Of a stretch of 64,000 bases of DNA, positions 1 through 13,000 are shown one piece after another. This stretch comes from Nymphalis io. Lineage: Eukaryota > Arthropoda > Insecta > Lepidoptera > Nymphalidae. Positions within the stretch are counted from its first letter, which is position 1, and the number at the start of each line of letters is the position of its first letter. The stretch lies in NCBI RefSeq assembly GCF_905147045.1, contig NC_065888.1, positions 3,911,001-3,975,000 on the forward strand, written 5' to 3'. The position numbers and the translations under genes were made by a program. The notes beneath the pieces were generated by a model. The model was not told the DNA's origin, searched no databases, and was given only the letters and a program-made list of their open reading frames with translations.

Positions 1-284
1 GTTAAGGCCTCCTCTACTTTTTTTTTAAGGAGAAGGTTTTGGAGCTTATACCACCATGCTGCTCTAACGCTGGTTGGTGGACTAAATATGTGGCAGATTT
101 CAGTGAAATTAGGCCCATGCAAGTTTCCTCACGATGTTTTCCTTCACCTTCAAACACGAACACATCAAACACGAGATGAATTATAACACAAATTAATCAC
201 ATGAAAATTCAGTGGTGCTTGTCCAAGTTTGAACCCACGAACGTCGTTTAATATTCACGCGTTTTTACCACTGGGTCATCTCGG
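1..284 (-). mobile_element. SINE family A copy, cut by window edge
   Basis: Diverged copy of a roughly 290-bp tRNA-headed SINE. On the - strand the head is at 284 and the body runs to the window edge, so the 3' end is missing. It aligns by eye with copies at 4369, 22022, 22673 and 30436. It carries extra bases around 150-170. Confidence 0.8.
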
Positions 285-924
285 TCTTCATTTTACGTCG
301 GTCGTCTTCACTTTACATATCATACTTATTTTTTATAAAACTTCTTGTAAGTTACTTTTGACCTTTGGAATGGAGATGTATTTTACGATTTCCTAGAAAC
401 AAGATTAACTTTACGAATGTTATTCTCAGTGTGTAAGCAATCGATTTTCCATATGTGATATGATTTCAATTTTTACATACTATCTTAGTAATCTTAGTAA
501 TATTTATATAAATATAGTAATGTTAGTGTAGGCGTTGGCTTTATCTTGATGATTTCATGGTATGATGATATGGCATTTACTTAAATCAATTGAAAATTTA
601 GTACGAATCGTATACAAAGTAATTACAGTATCAAAAATATATCTATGCTTTTTAATACAGTTAACACATCGCGCCGACCCAAATAAATTATATAATTGCG
701 AGCGAATAATGACAATGGTGCTGATGTCAAGCATACAAAACAAATTATTATGACGTAGTTTAAAATATATACATTTACATTCTAAGCTACTTAAAGGAAA
801 GCACAGAAACCACGTACTTCTTTTAGCCACAATTCAAATCTTTATCTGATTAATTAGCTAATGGTGCTTCTCTATGGTGAATGTTTAATCTTACTTAAAT
901 AGTGATCAGAGTAAGTGGAAAACA
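285..924 (+). other. upstream region and probable 5' UTR of LpR
   Basis: AT-rich sequence before the LpR start codon. I see no convincing TATA box or initiator, and the transcription start cannot be placed. ORFs here are short and lack coding character. A leader exon further upstream, outside the window, is possible. Confidence 0.4.
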
Positions 925-1042
925 ATGACCATGTGGTCGGTGATTTGGCTCACGTTTTGTGTCCTTCTAATTAACGTCGACGCTTCGATTTATGACGACG
1001 ATTATGATATGTTCACACGGACCTACGATTACGCTGCAGCGG
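925..1042 (+). CDS. LpR: LpR exon 1: signal peptide
   Basis: Encodes residues 1-39 and ends in phase 1 before GTGAGT. The first 20 residues, beginning [15 protein letters not shown], form a hydrophobic signal peptide. An acidic Asp/Tyr stretch follows. A second ATG two codons downstream (931) could also start translation. Confidence 0.88.
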
Positions 1043-4000
1043 GTGAGTAAACGAACAAAAATATATATTAAAAATATAATAAAACAAAAGCAAATGGTTT
1101 ATTGCTAGACAAAGGTCGTATCTTCTGTTATGTACAAAGTTGATTACATCACGTTTTATACTATGGATTAATGTACTACATATGTGCCAGAAATTGTCGA
1201 GTTTTTATTTCACCGCTGAAGATGATTCTTATTTGTATAAATACATATTTATTAAACACTTGAAAAATTCACCAGTGTTTGTTAAGGCTTAGAAAACATT
1301 TGTTAGTTCCATGATTTTGTATTAATTGAATAATTTTCATTTACAAAGCACCTATAAACAATTTTATTTTCTCTATTAAGATTTGAACACATCAATCACA
1401 TATACAACACTTTTGATCGGACAATCTATGCTGATTGAAACCACAGCTGTCCGTAACGTGTGATTGGAACTCCAAAGCTCAACCTAAATCCTGATAGGCC
1501 TTCAAACAATTTTCTTAAATAAATGTTGAAACGAATTCGAAACCAACTATCGGTTTTGTTTGGATGGCACTTTACTCGATAACCGTACTGATGAATTGAG
1601 TTATTATAGTTTTTATATTCTAGTAAATATTAACTTAAGAAAAGGTAGTTTTGTATTAAATTAAAAAAAGGAAAAACAAAGATTATTTTTTTCTAATGTC
1701 TATTTAAACCAAAATAGCAGATTTTAATTTACGCTTACCGAAGCAGGCATGTCACAGCTCAACTGCAGTATATCGAGTTACGTAATTTTTACAACTATGA
1801 TATAATTAATAAATTATTTCAAAGACCCTGTTTATAAACTTAATGCAATATTAAAATATATATTGTAATAAATAATAATATAAATGAATATTCTTAAAAA
1901 TATTAAAGTAATTAAGATAAGATCAAACTTTTTGAAACAGTTGCACTGTAGGTACCTAAATATAACTTTGTGCTGTTCTTGACAAAACTTACATGTCTAA
2001 GTTATACTTAAAGAAAAGCGAAGGAGAAACACGTCGCTTGTTAAAGTTTTAGACCAAAGAAACGCTTCTCTTGTTCTACTCATACAAGTTGTAATGAACC
2101 CTTTATGTAGGTTTGCCTAGAAAAGTATTTTCTTTGGTTAAATGTAAAAAAATGTAAGCGGAAATGTTAATACACATACAATACACACACTCGAATACAG
2201 AATATATAGGACACGATGTAATCATTAATAACGAAACGAATGGCTCTTGAATAATATAAAATAGTGAAATATGTAGACTACAATTTATATTTACAGGTTA
2301 ATGACGTCGAATCATAAGTTGATGCGTATGTGTGACGTCACGTGTGTTCCATGCCATCCGCCTAAGTTATGATAGCTACGATTGTTGTTGAAACAAGTTA
2401 ATATGCTGATATTGCATACTAGCTTTCGTTATGAATAATTATCTATAGTTTAAGAAAACAACTTTAACAAGTTCAAACTTCAGCTCTATCCATAATTTAA
2501 GAAATTTCTTTGAAAAGTAAACTACAGCCAAGTCTGCAAATATAATGAAGATAAATATTTGGTTTTATTAAACATAATTTTTAATGATTTTTTAGGGTTC
2601 AATACTGTATTTAGGATTAATTGGAACGTTATTTATTTCTTGTTCAAGGTGAAATTTTGACGTATGACGTACTTCTCTTCCCATGTATATCGTGTATGCG
2701 ACGTGTTTTAAAGTCGATAAGAGCTACAAACTGTTATCCTTTTTCTATACTAGAAAAGCTATCACACATCATTTGTTCAAGTTAAGCATGGGACAACACA
2801 TCGTACACAAACCGCGAGCACACGTAAATTCGATGAAAAATTCAAAATCATATAAGGGTACATGATCTTGTTGTCTCTGTCTGTCCGGCTGCCGTCCGTG
2901 TGGCTTTTTTTGTCAACTACAGAACGAAACTGTTGATGTTTGGTATTCATATAGAGTTCGATGACCCCATAACGGTAAATAGTTTAACTTTTGAATAATG
3001 AAAATAGCGCGAATGCGGATTTCGGTGCGCAATTTAAAAATATGAAGCAAATTACATGTAAGAAGGATTCAATATGCAAAAGGAAATATATTTCAATTTT
3101 AAACTGCATTGTTTAAAAATGTACGAAAATAATTCAAGAAAACTCCCTCACTTATTTCAGAACGTTATACAAATGAAAGCATATGCAAAATTTGTAAGAA
3201 AAAAAGAAATACAATAATACTTTGAACAAGAAAAAATCAGTATATAATTTGTTATGTGGGTATCTACTTATGTTATAAACTTTTGTGTATATTTTTTTTC
3301 TCTAGTTGGTTATGCAAAGTTTCTGACAAATTTATATATTATTAAGTTCTCTGAGAATTTTAGAACTTTTTACTTACACATTTATTTAAAGTGTGATATT
3401 TTGTAGTTTTGATACTGGTATAGTTATAGAAAATATAAGCAATGATAGCTTCACTTTAATGTTATTTTTTATTTACACATATTGCACGTGTTCTTTCTTT
3501 TGTAACTTTTCTTTATATTTTTTCTTTATGCTTCTATCGCAATATACCTAATTGAGGACCACGCGGCCGGACTTTAGAACTAGAACGGACTTTAGATTAG
3601 TATGTTACAAAGATTAAATTTATAGTAACAAGCATTTATCTACATTTATTTATCCGGACTATTATGTAGTTAGAAAGCATGTGCTACGTTAAAGTATGCT
3701 TCAAAGCTGCCCTTCACTCCGGTAACGAATGCACTCATCGCCATTGCCTTGCAAGGATGTCCCAGTAATACAATTTCTCGCAACTTCGAAGCTACAGCCA
3801 TCTTGGGGACAATTTGGCCTAATACTTGCATCCCGTTTCAACATTGTTCAGAATATTCCAGAGAATACAAACGGGTTTCGGTTAATTGGTATGAGATTAG
3901 ATTGCCATTCATATTGTCTATGCTTCGACATAAGGTATTGATTTAATAAACTAACGTTAATATTGAAAATACATATTTTATTTTAGTCTGGCGTTGTAAA

Positions 4001-7000
4001 GCTCTTTTGAAAATTAAAATAAACATGCCTGGGTTTATTACTTGCCCTGGATCGATTGTTAAATACAATGCATACTTAAAAAAACGTAGGTCATAGGTGT
4101 GGTTGGATAATTTTGATTTCTACCATAGATACACCTAATTTTTGGTACTAACTTGTCTAAACATAACCGAAAATATATTATCGAAATACATAACGACATA
4201 CGCACAAAGAATTAGGTCATGCCATTTTTTGTTCGGCTTCACTTTAATTAGATTTTATTTTAAACTAAAATAATGATTATAATGGTTAAAATTATTCCAA
4301 CGTACAAGCATTTAAAAAGTTTTTGTGTGCATGTAAAAGTACATATAAAAAATAACAACCAAAATACAGTAACAGCCTGTTAATGTCCCACTGCTGGGCT
4401 AAGGCCTCCTCTCCCTTTTTAAGGAGAAGGTTTAGAGGTTATTCCACCACGCTGCTCCAATGCGGGTTGGTAGAATACACATGGGACATAAACATTCAAT
4501 GAAATTAGACACATGCAGGTTTGCTCACGATGTTTTCCTTCACCGTCAAGTACGAGATGAATTATAATCACAAATTAAGCACATGAAAATTCAGGGGTGC
4601 TTGCCCGTTCGAACCCACGATCATCGCTTAAGATTCACGCGTTCTAACCACTATCTCGGCTCTCGACCAATACATATATTCAATAATAATAACTGAAATG
4701 TCTCGATAAAACATCATCACCATCATCACTTCCTCGTCCAGTGCTGGACATATGCCTCTACCGGCAAACCAATGAACTCGATTGCGTATATCGTCACTCC
4801 ACCTCTCTAGAGAGCGTCCTACGCTACGCTTGCTAAGGCGTGGTCTCCACTCCAGAACACGTCTACTCCATGTGATTAAAACAGTTTAGATAAAATAATA
4901 TTTTACGTTTAAAATCATCTTTATTATATAAAACATTATGTATTCCTTCGAGTAAATGGGTGTCACTTGAATGAGATTGAAATACATTGGACTTTATATA
5001 GAGTGACGTTATCAAAATGTCAATACAAACTATTTCTCGGGCAACCAAGAAGTGGATAATAACATCAATGGTTATCGCAAAACCGGTATAGATGCCTCGA
5101 GCAATTTCGTAGAGGCAATTTCTGTTGCTACTTCATGTCAAAGTGATTTCATCTAGCGGAAAGACATCGAAGGGTCGTGAGGGTGAACTTCGATGTGTGA
5201 TACTATGAAACTAATCTATAACTTGACTTTTATGAAACTAGTCTTATCACATAAGACAACAAAGTCATTTTAGTTTATTATAAGAATTTAAAAGTAAAAA
5301 AAAAATTATTAACTAGTTACTTATATTATCTCATTTTTAATAATAACGCTACTCGTAATGTGATCCGTATACAATATCAGTTGTTCACTTACTCTGATAC
5401 ATAACCATTATGTTTGAATATGATCTGCATTATTTTCGTTTATCTTCTTTCCCGTTTGACTATTCTATTCGAAATTATATAAAATATGTTAAGGAAATTA
5501 AAAAGAACAGGGACTTTATAGTAAAATTTAAAAAAAGACAATAATTATAAGGCCATATTGTCTAATAAATGTATATACCCGGTTTTTATAATATAAATAA
5601 ATATAAGATGTAATATTTTCCTTATTCTATTAATAATTCAGTTAGTGTCAGTTCTAACAAATTGTGTGCCTGCATTGCGACCAGTGGAGGTATTTACCAT
5701 TCTGATAATGGGACCCTATATCCGAGGGATTAATTAACCGTACACTATCTCTAATCTCATTGTTCTATCGGTACAGCTTAAATGTATATCCAAGTAAAGC
5801 TTACTTATTTGATGTGACTTCGAGGTAGGTACTGTTATATAAAGAATAAAGCTAATTTGTGGTATATTAACAATACATTGTATTAAATATCACTTTATTA
5901 GCCGAAATGGCCTAGTGGTGACAACGCGTGAATCTTAACCGATGATCGTGAGATCAATCCCGGGCAAGCACCGCTAAATTTTCATGTGCTTAATTTATGT
6001 TTATAATTCTTTAGTGTCTAATTTCACTGAAATTCTGCCACATGTGTATTCCACAAACCCGCATTGGAGCAGCGTGATGAAATAAGCTCCAAACCTTTTC
6101 CTCAAAAAAAAGGAGAAGAGGCCTTAGCCCAGTAGTGGGACATTCACAGGCTGTTACGTTATTTTATCAAAAACCCCCTGTAGCAGTAGTGTATAGTATA
6201 GTAGTGTGTAGAGAATACCTATAAAAAACTTCTCAAGTGAATAAATTATATAAGAATCTCGATCTCACCTCCTAACTGTGACATCAATTCCATCGCGAAC
6301 AAAGAAATTTGGCAACTCCTTTCTTTGTCGCAATTCCAAAAAATGGAATTCCTTACCAGCTCACGTGTTCCCCTCCTCTTACAACCCGGGTTCCTTCAAA
6401 CGAGGCGTGAAGAGGCATCTTGCGGGCCGGCAAGGCGAAGGCGGCTAGTGCAGAACGTTTTTCCCGTCTGTACTGGCCGTCGTCGCGTTTTGACTCTACT
6501 ACCACTTACCATCAGGTGGAGTAGAGTCATTTGCCCTCCCGGCGAATATAAAAAAAAAAGAATAATATAATAAAGAAATACCATAAAATATAATCCAAAT
6601 GTAACTTTTAAAATATAAAAATAAAAGCTGATAAATATTACAAAATTAGTTAAATAAACATTTAAAAGTAATTGCATAACTACCTGAAAATAAATAGTAG
6701 ACGCGCTGGCTTAAAATGGAGTTCATCTTTATTTGATCAATAAATTAAACGAAAACTAGCTATATATGTACGTATAAAAAAACTTTATCAACAAATAAAT
6801 GCATATGAACAATTTATTTTCTGCTTTACTTTATTGAATACTTTCCAATGAATGAAAATATAAGAAAATATCTTCCACCGTCACCTTTAGTGCCAAATAT
6901 TTGGTTAGTGAATGAGTGACTTCATTACATTTCTGGAACTAACTAGAGACGGTTACGGAAAATTTTCACTTCTATTATGGCGTGCTGAATATTCTTTAGT

Positions 7001-10000
7001 CTTTTATAATAAAACTGCAGCTATTGCGTTCGGCTTAACCCACGTTAAAAGTTACTTCTCCGCCTTCGCGGTTGGGTGATTTTAAATAATCTACAATATT
7101 TATCAATAAATCTTCGGCTTCATGTGAAATGTGACCTTTTTTTTTTTTTTATATTCGCCGGGAGGGCAAATGACTCTACTCCACCTGTTGGTAAGTGGTA
7201 GTAGAGTCCAAACGCGACGACGGCCAGTACAGACGGGAAAAACGTTCTGCACTAGCCGCCTTCGCCTTGCCGGCCCGCAAGATGCCTCTTCACGCCTCGT
7301 TTGAAGGAACCCGGGTTGTAAGAGGAGGGGAACACGTGAGCTGGTAAGGAATTCCATTTTTTGGAAGTGCGACAAAGAAAGGAGTTGCCAAATTTCTTTG
7401 TTCGCGATGGAATTGATGTCACAGTTAGGCGGTGACATCGAGAACCAGCTCGCGTGGACTTAAGAAGGAAGGGGGAAGCAGGAATTAGAGAGAATAATTC
7501 CTCAGAGCACTCGCCGTGATACAGTCGATAGTCGACCTTTCATCTAATAACTAGTAAGATATTTCTTGAAACAGCATTCGATACGGTGTGCTACCGAAAA
7601 CAATCAGACGAATTTAATAAAATAGTAAATTATTTTCTTATGTCCTGTAAAATAAATTCTAAGCACAAACTAAGCATTTTAATGTTCATTGGATGAATGT
7701 GCAATCTTCAGTTAATATTCACGTGATCTAACGATTAAGTCATTACATTAAAATAATAAAATTATTCAATAAGAATAAACTCGAGCAACAAATAAGTCAA
7801 GATAAATACAAATTGATATTATCGAGTCGGGAACATTTGAAGTCGCTGCTCTAACAGTAAAGTTTTATAATTACGGACTAGATTTAATTAGGGTCGGTAA
7901 AGAGGCTCTAGAGGTAGATGAGAAGAAAGACGAATATCAAGTTTCATAACAATCAAACTAATTAGCGAAACGAAATTTATTATATGACTATATCTGACTG
8001 CGGTATTTGACTATGTTAAATAACTGACTTGCAAACTGTAGCTACGGTAATGCATATTGAGAGTGGACGCTTTATTAATTTATGACGTTACATATACCCG
8101 AAACGCTAGCTCATATAACACCCATATACTTAATACGGAGTTTTCAAAGTTATCAAACTAGTTTTTTCTGTTTATTTGTATGGTTTTAATTGGAGGAGAT
8201 TAATGATAATGATTATAATATTCATCTGTCAGATTTAGGCCACGGCTGCCATTCCCAAGGGAGATTAGATAACTGCGCACACACTTGTGTGCAGAACACT
8301 CAATATTCTTTCTCTGTCTCAAAATCCATTGGGACAGCAAAACCGATACGACCTGAAAGAGTTCAGGCACAAGAGGAACGGCTTTACGTGCTTTCCAAGG
8401 CCCGGGAGTGTAAACACTGCTAATTTCCAGACACCGAGCTGATACTGAGAATTTGACCGAATACTCAATAATTTTCATTGGTCCGACCCGAGGTTGAATT
8501 TAAATCGCGCGCCCCGTAAATGCCTCTCTCAGCGCGCGATCTCTTTTCTATACTTTTTTTTTTATGTTTTACAAACTATGCTGAAGAATTTGGTATAATT
8601 CATTTAACTGTAATATATAATAATTATTAATAAAAAGCGCTGTTAAAAAAATTTAGTAGTCCGTTCGTCTCAACAACGCCACACGACTCATTTAAGAAAC
8701 ATACATATATATACTACGTATATTCGAAGTATGGGTGACTGGAGATATGGATTTTCACGGAAAGATAATGTAGTAAACGCCTAAAGCTTTTTACGGATAT
8801 AAAACCAAAACAAACAAGGGCTTTACAATAAATTCCCAGTAAAAAAGGTAAATATTAGAGGACATTTTGTGATTTTTTTCTATCGAGAAAATTTTATGTT
8901 CTTGATCAAACACAACCCTTGAAAATATAGTGTAATTCACATTCATCACATATTTTATTTTTACATTTGAACTATTTTTATCAATACAAAATCAAATAAA
9001 AGATTAGCCATTTTTCTTTATACCCCCTCTTAACCTAACCCTTACCAAATGTCCACTAATGAAATCAACACTATAAACGATTTTCAAACGAGTAAAATAA
9101 TTTCGTATTGCAATTAAGGATACTTCGCATTAATATTTCATCTGTCAATATAAAATTAACGTACATCTACAATCTCCTTCAATATGAACGAAGGACGTTT
9201 CTGTCAGATTCTGTTAATTAAATTTGTCTAGGCACTCGAAGTTGATTCGGACCGTTGGCAACATGTTACATCACTATGACTTAATAACAGTTAAGTCTAT
9301 AATGTTAGGTGTAATACCGGATACGTTAAATCGATAAATAATTGTATACCTTAGCTATAAATATGAACAAATATTGTTATATAGGTCCTTGAATAAATCC
9401 GAGATCGTTCTATATAAAGTTGCAAAATGCATTGTCCTGCAAATATATGACGTTATATATGTCTATATATTTGCGACTTTACCTGTAAATGTTGTTTACG
9501 AGTGATTCGCTAAAAATGCTGTCTTCTTCTTTCAAATGTCAAATCGATGATGACAGAAAGAGATAAATCAATTGTTAACTAAACGCGGAAAGTAAGACCG
9601 TTATTGTATGTACTCTAATAGTTTTTTTTTTCGATAAAGACATTGTTCTGTATGCTTCAGAGATAATCTGAAGCTTATATGTAGTTCGACAAATATATAA
9701 TTAAATCTTTAACTAAATTTATAGTAGCATCGTATACTTTCAATGTATTATATACATATATCCACGATAGGCTCGCTTAATCCCTTAAGTAAGTAATCCC
9801 TAGCATTTAAAACTAAATTAAATTCTAGTAAATCGAGTAAACAAAAATTTAATTTATTCTTAAATGCTTGTATTCTTGAAATATTATTTCTTTATTTATT
9901 GCAATGATAAATTTTCCATATAAGGTATAAGAAAAAATCAAGCGTCATTTTTTTGTTTTTTGTCTCTCTTTTGAATAAAATTGGTCTGACACGTTAGTAA

Positions 10001-13000
10001 TTGACCAAAATTAAATAAAAAAGGTCAAGTCACAGACCGCCAGACCAATCGTTTATTATTTATCTAATATCCTAAAGGTAATAGTGTATTTTTGTGTTTA
10101 TATTTTATGACCACCCCCACCAAATATTTTATGCGGCCACAGTTTAGACAAATTATAAGCTGTTGCTTCACTGAATGTATACATTATATAATATGTATAA
10201 TAAATTGTATGTGCAGTAATGTTTAAATATGTTAAAGAACTCAATGTTCTTATATTTGTAACTGTAATTTGTAAGTGTCAAAGCGAAATAATGTAATAAA
10301 AACAAAACGGTGTCAAAAGTCTACGGAGATAAAAATAATAAATAAATAAAGGAACCTGTTGTTGTGTTGTGGAAAATAGCCATTGAATTGGTTAATATTT
10401 TACCTTTGTGCTAATTAAAACAATCAGTTCACCTCAGATGCTCGTAAATTTTATCGGGTTATTAACACGTTGCGTCAAGTAATAACAGTAAAATTTTAGA
10501 TTAACTATATTTCAACTTAATTTAAATATTTTAAATAAGAAGGGAATCGAGTTGAACAGGTTCAAATCCGGACATTTACTTTATATCTAAGTGCTTATAA
10601 TCATCTCCTGAAGCAGCGTGGTGGAATAAGCTCCAAACCTACTCTTGATAGGAAAGAAAACCTTTGCCCAGGCGTGGGACTTTTACTTAGGTCACTATAC
10701 TTTTCTTAACACAAAATATAAAATGCTTGAAAATCTCTCGTAAAAGGATTTTGTTACATTGAATTCAACACGCTCTTTCGAAGTTAAATAGTCACGTTTC
10801 TAATTAATTAATCCCCAATTTACAAGAGTAGGAAACCCGATCACGCTTAAAGTAAAGTTGCATATATTATGATAAGCACAGCTTTAAACAGAGATTAACT
10901 GTAGAACTTGACACTACATTGTACTTTGGTAATGAACATGTACTATATTTATAAGAATACCTATTATTATATTACTCAAGAAATAGGTTACGCTCAGAAA
11001 ATTTCTAGAATATTTCCAGACATACCCATAACATATTCTAGTGGATTACCTTTGCGTAGTTATAAAGGCAGATTTTTATTACTCGCCGGTTTAAATCCCA
11101 TAGCAAATGAGGGTAAGTAAGTATATGAAAAATTCAGCAACTCCCTCGTTGAACGGGAAGAGTATGTTTCCACTTTACGTAATTCCAGAGGCGGGTACTT
11201 ATATGTATCACAGTATACCAGATACATTATGAAAAATAAATATTTTTTTATTCGTGTATAAAAATGATAGCCAATTTGTAGCAATGACACGATTTTGAAA
11301 CCGAAAAAGAAAATTAATTCATACTAGAGCCATGTGGTGAATACAACTCCACACTCCTTAAAAAAGGGGATCATTCTTTGTTCATAGAAGTCAGTAATAA
11401 TTAGACAATTAAGACAACTATCTACGGTGTTCTTAAGTATCAAAATTGAAATAGCATTTTAATGACTATCTGTTTAAGAACACCTGAACGCTTAATTTTA
11501 ATTGCCTGTGCAATTACATAGCTTAACGATATCCAAACATTACGCAATACAACGAATAGTTACTTTAATTGTTTCATTTTTATTATTTATTTAATTAGAA
11601 ATAAATATTTAATTTTTTTTAGTATCAAACTTTGAAGTCTTATAAATTTTTAATTATCATTTGAGGTAGAAATGTAATATTATGAGGCTTTACGATTTTT
11701 TTCGATAAATTCATGTATTACCGAAACGTATAACAGTAGTTTTCAAGTATTTTGCATAATATTACAATACATCGAAATGAAATAAATAAGTTGAAACAGC
11801 CAAACATGGATTCTACTCAGTATTTTGATCTGTATATTTTATGCGAACAACGCGTTATACGATATAGCAATCTCTGGTGGTATACTCGAATTTATTACGC
11901 GGGTTTCTGTAAAAGAGCTACGCAGTCGGAGCTTCAGTTATATTATTCGGAGGGTTATACGTTTTGCTTACAAATTGCTCGTCGGTGCGTGCGAATCGCT
12001 CGAAGATAAAGTGCTTGATATTATTCTATGTAAAAAGTCAATGACCTACATTTTTTTTATTTCATTTTATTACAGAGACCCGAACCTGCACGTCTTCAGA
12101 ATTTCGATGCAAGACTGGACGATGTGTGCCGCTGTCTTGGCGTTGTGATAATGAAAAGGATTGTTCCGACGGTTCTGACGAGGAACCGGGCACTTGTAGT
12201 GAGTTGACGTTTAATTATATTAGACACAGACATTTATTATAAGATATTATATTACCATTCCGTTATATTCTTAAATTGTTTGTTTAAGGAGTCCGTTAGA
12301 AACATTCTGTAAGAATTTGCAAAGTATAATAAAGTATCTCCAGAATAAATACGAAACTATGATTCCTCATATTTGTATTTAAATGAATGCACAAATAAGG
12401 AAGCTTAAAAAATAAACAATATTGCTTTAGCATTGTATTCTTTTCGTAAGCCTGCGTTGAGATATAACATTATTTTTGTAACATCGTACAAATAAACAGT
12501 CAACAAAAGATCGTTTAAGCATGGAGCACTGATATAGAACATCTCAAAGAATTTTAAGTGTTGCTATAACAAAATGTTTTTTACTAATATTCCTACTAGT
12601 TGCCACATTTTATTATTCCCCGAAAAATAATTATCTAGCGATTTATGGAGAAAGTTTGAAGGTAGCACGTTGTCCTTAGCGGGGCTTCCGATGTGGATTA
12701 AAATCTTAATTACGGTTCGGAAGTTTCCCGGATTAATATTATATAATCTTTGCCCTTTCCTCCGCCTTCTTTCAGTTATGAATTGTGAATTGGATTTCCG
12801 TTTGACTACATCGATCTCTTTGTACTATCGCTTCGTTAACTAGACTAGTCTGAAAGTAAGGAAGTTAATTAATTGCAGTAAAGTTACCTTCTTAGTGGAT
12901 TTATTCCATTAAAAATTAATTTAATTACTTGGTGGTAGGGCTTTCTCTGGGTAGGCCACCCACTCCATCCATCAATATGTGATACTCATCATATACTCTA

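Larger units (their letters stand above)
1043..12075 (+). other. LpR intron 1 (11 kb)
   Basis: Large first intron from GTGAGT to TACAG. It holds two SINE A copies, a 3' A fragment, a SINE C copy, an RTE remnant and two LINE ends facing each other. Between them is AT-rich sequence with short chance ORFs. A less AT-rich patch at about 3700-3930 and another at 11815-12010 are unexplained. Confidence 0.85.

Noticed and set aside
7103..7438. 111-codon ORF on the - strand
   Set aside because: It overlaps the LINE copy in the wrong frame; the conserved LINE protein is read in another frame and ends in GRQGEGG. The similar ORF at 6325-6570 on + has the same explanation.
9020..9050. Telomere-like CCTAACC stretch
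   Set aside because: Only one or two imperfect units, not a (TTAGG)n array.
11825..12148. ORF running into LpR exon 2
   Set aside because: Its frame disagrees with the LDLa frame of exon 2, and the TACAG acceptor at 12071-12075 explains the exon.
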